DNA of 16,422 bases from Spiro-02 sp964465155 (GTDB lineage Bacteria; Spirochaetota; Spirochaetia; Sphaerochaetales; Sphaerochaetaceae). A program made the translations under genes and the position numbers. Of this stretch, positions 15,611-16,422 are shown piece after piece. Location: the NCBI GenBank assembly GCA_964465155.1, contig CAYXIH010000051.1, forward strand, positions 1 to 16,422, written 5' to 3'. Each line of letters opens with the position of its first letter. Position 1 is the stretch's first letter. The notes under the pieces were generated by a model. It made no database searches, had not been told where the DNA came from, and worked only from the letters and a program-made list of their open reading frames with translations.

Positions 15611-15864
15611 ATACCCAAATACCAACTCATGTGATTGTTTGTATATTAATGTGAAATATGGACTATCAAATACATGTAGTGTGACAACAAACGATTCTTC
15701 GGTTTTATTCAGTGTAAAATATGTAGATTTCCATATCCCCAAATTCCTGTACAGGTGTCCTTTGACGGGGCAACCATGGTTCTGTGCCGAAGAGGCTTGC
15801 TTGAAGATGGGAAGGGCAATACACTCGAACAATCATGCATCTTTGATGTGCAGAAGGGGAAATC
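15611..15864 (+). other. AT-rich leader region upstream of the beta-barrel gene
   Basis: Together with 15404-15610 this makes a 461-base interval without a convincing gene, clearly more AT-rich than the flanking coding DNA, at least up to about 15750. After the terminator it presumably holds the promoter and 5' leader of the gene at 15865. No consensus promoter pair with good spacing was found; isolated AT-rich -10-like sequences such as TAAAAT near 15714 have no matching -35. Reading frames here on both strands have no recognisable similarity. Confidence 0.4.
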
Positions 15865-16422
15865 ATGAAGAAGTGGGTAGCTGTATTGTGTCTTCTCTCT
15901 ATGTTGGTCGTGGATCTTGGTGCTGCTTCGTATGAAGGTTGGACGAGCCTTGGTACAACATATGAGGCTTCGTTTGGATTTGGGAGTGACCCTGTCGCCA
16001 TCGATCAGAGCGTTGGCATGCCGGTGAATACATATGCATTTTGGAATGGAAGCAACATAGGCCTCTATGTCGGGGGAAACCTCATGGCACCCTTGTACCT
16101 TTCGGGAAGGACGGTTCCACTTTCCTGCAAAGACTGGGGATTTGGCATCAAGGCTACGCTGATGGTCGGCCTTGGCATACAGGTCCCGCTGAACGAGCAA
16201 GCAGGACTCCATGTTGCCGTGGGACCAACAGTCGGAGAGATGTTCCTGCAGTTTGCCGTGGGCAAGACAATGATGTCGGTGGACTTTGGCATTGGGGCAG
16301 ATATCGGGTGCAAGCTGTATCTCACAGACCTTGTTGCACTGGATGCCGGTGTCACTGTGGTTGGCAACTATGCCTCCTGGTTCTACGACACAACCACCAG
16401 TCCCCAGGGTAGTGGATTTGTC
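15865..16422 (+). CDS. Secreted, probably outer-membrane beta-barrel protein, 3' end beyond the window
   Basis: 186 codons are open to the window edge. The N-terminus is a classical signal peptide: KK after Met, a hydrophobic core (WVAVLCLLSMLVV) and a likely signal-peptidase I site after A21 (GAA before S22). The mature part has alternating glycine- and aromatic-rich segments (for example GLYVGGNLMAPLYL, GFGIKATLMVGLGIQV, GLHVAVGPTV, VDFGIGADIGCKLYL, VALDAGVTVVG) that look like amphipathic beta strands of a barrel, as in many spirochaete outer-membrane proteins. No specific family is recognised. An AAGGGG lies about five bases before the ATG, and an in-frame TGA just upstream (about 15844) leaves this as the natural start. 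It is separated from pfkA by the terminator and has its own long leader. Confidence 0.68.
   Translation, partial: MKKWVAVLCLLSMLVVDLGAASYEGWTSLGTTYEASFGFGSDPVAIDQSVGMPVNTYAFWNGSNIGLYVGGNLMAPLYLSGRTVPLSCKDWGFGIKATLMVGLGIQVPLNEQAGLHVAVGPTVGEMFLQFAVGKTMMSVDFGIGADIGCKLYLTDLVALDAGVTVVGNYASWFYDTTTSPQGSGFV

Noticed and set aside
15512..15832. A 106-codon minus-strand open frame in the AT-rich interval
   Set aside because: It crosses the perfect terminator and the direct repeat, has no convincing start signal and no recognisable similarity.
15639..15935. A 98-codon plus-strand open frame before the beta-barrel gene
   Set aside because: It overlaps the signal-peptide coding region of the gene at 15865 in another frame and has no recognisable similarity.

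Overview
The window looks like chromosomal DNA of a spirochaete of the Sphaerochaeta type. This rests on the look of the proteins (a clade X-like phosphofructokinase, a spirochaete-style class I aminotransferase next to ligA, a YggT-family protein in a dnaE-recG run), on the GC-rich coding sequence and on the absence of mobile elements. It is inference; no 16S gene or other decisive marker is present. Two runs of exactly 100 N (3387-3486 and 13491-13590) mark scaffold gaps in a draft assembly and interrupt three genes.

Minus strand, 10911 down to 1: eight co-directional genes. First comes a three-gene molybdenum-hydroxylase-like operon (large subunit, [2Fe-2S] subunit, FAD subunit) with overlapping reading frames and a recognisable promoter at 10935-10963. 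Then follow dnaE (replicative polymerase), a YggT-type membrane protein, recG (fork remodelling helicase), rsmD (16S rRNA methyltransferase) and an acyl-ACP thioesterase that runs off the left edge. dnaE has its own candidate extended -10 promoter, and rsmD is preceded by overlapping AT-rich palindromes.

Plus strand, 11033 to the right edge: ligA (NAD-dependent DNA ligase), a class I/II aminotransferase cut by the second gap, and a small ModE-type winged-helix regulator whose start overlaps the aminotransferase stop. Next is an ATP-type 6-phosphofructokinase with a good promoter lying inside an inverted repeat. A 461-base AT-rich stretch follows (15404-15864). It holds a perfect terminator hairpin and two copies of a sequence matching the anti-Shine-Dalgarno end of 16S rRNA, possibly a small RNA. 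The window ends inside a secreted, probably outer-membrane beta-barrel protein.

Most of the content is housekeeping (replication, repair, ribosome modification, glycolysis, lipid metabolism). The parts worth a second look are the divergent molybdenum-hydroxylase-like complex, which has lost several signature cofactor-binding motifs while keeping the catalytic glutamate; the nearby ModE-like regulator that lacks a molybdate-binding domain; and the putative anti-Shine-Dalgarno RNA.
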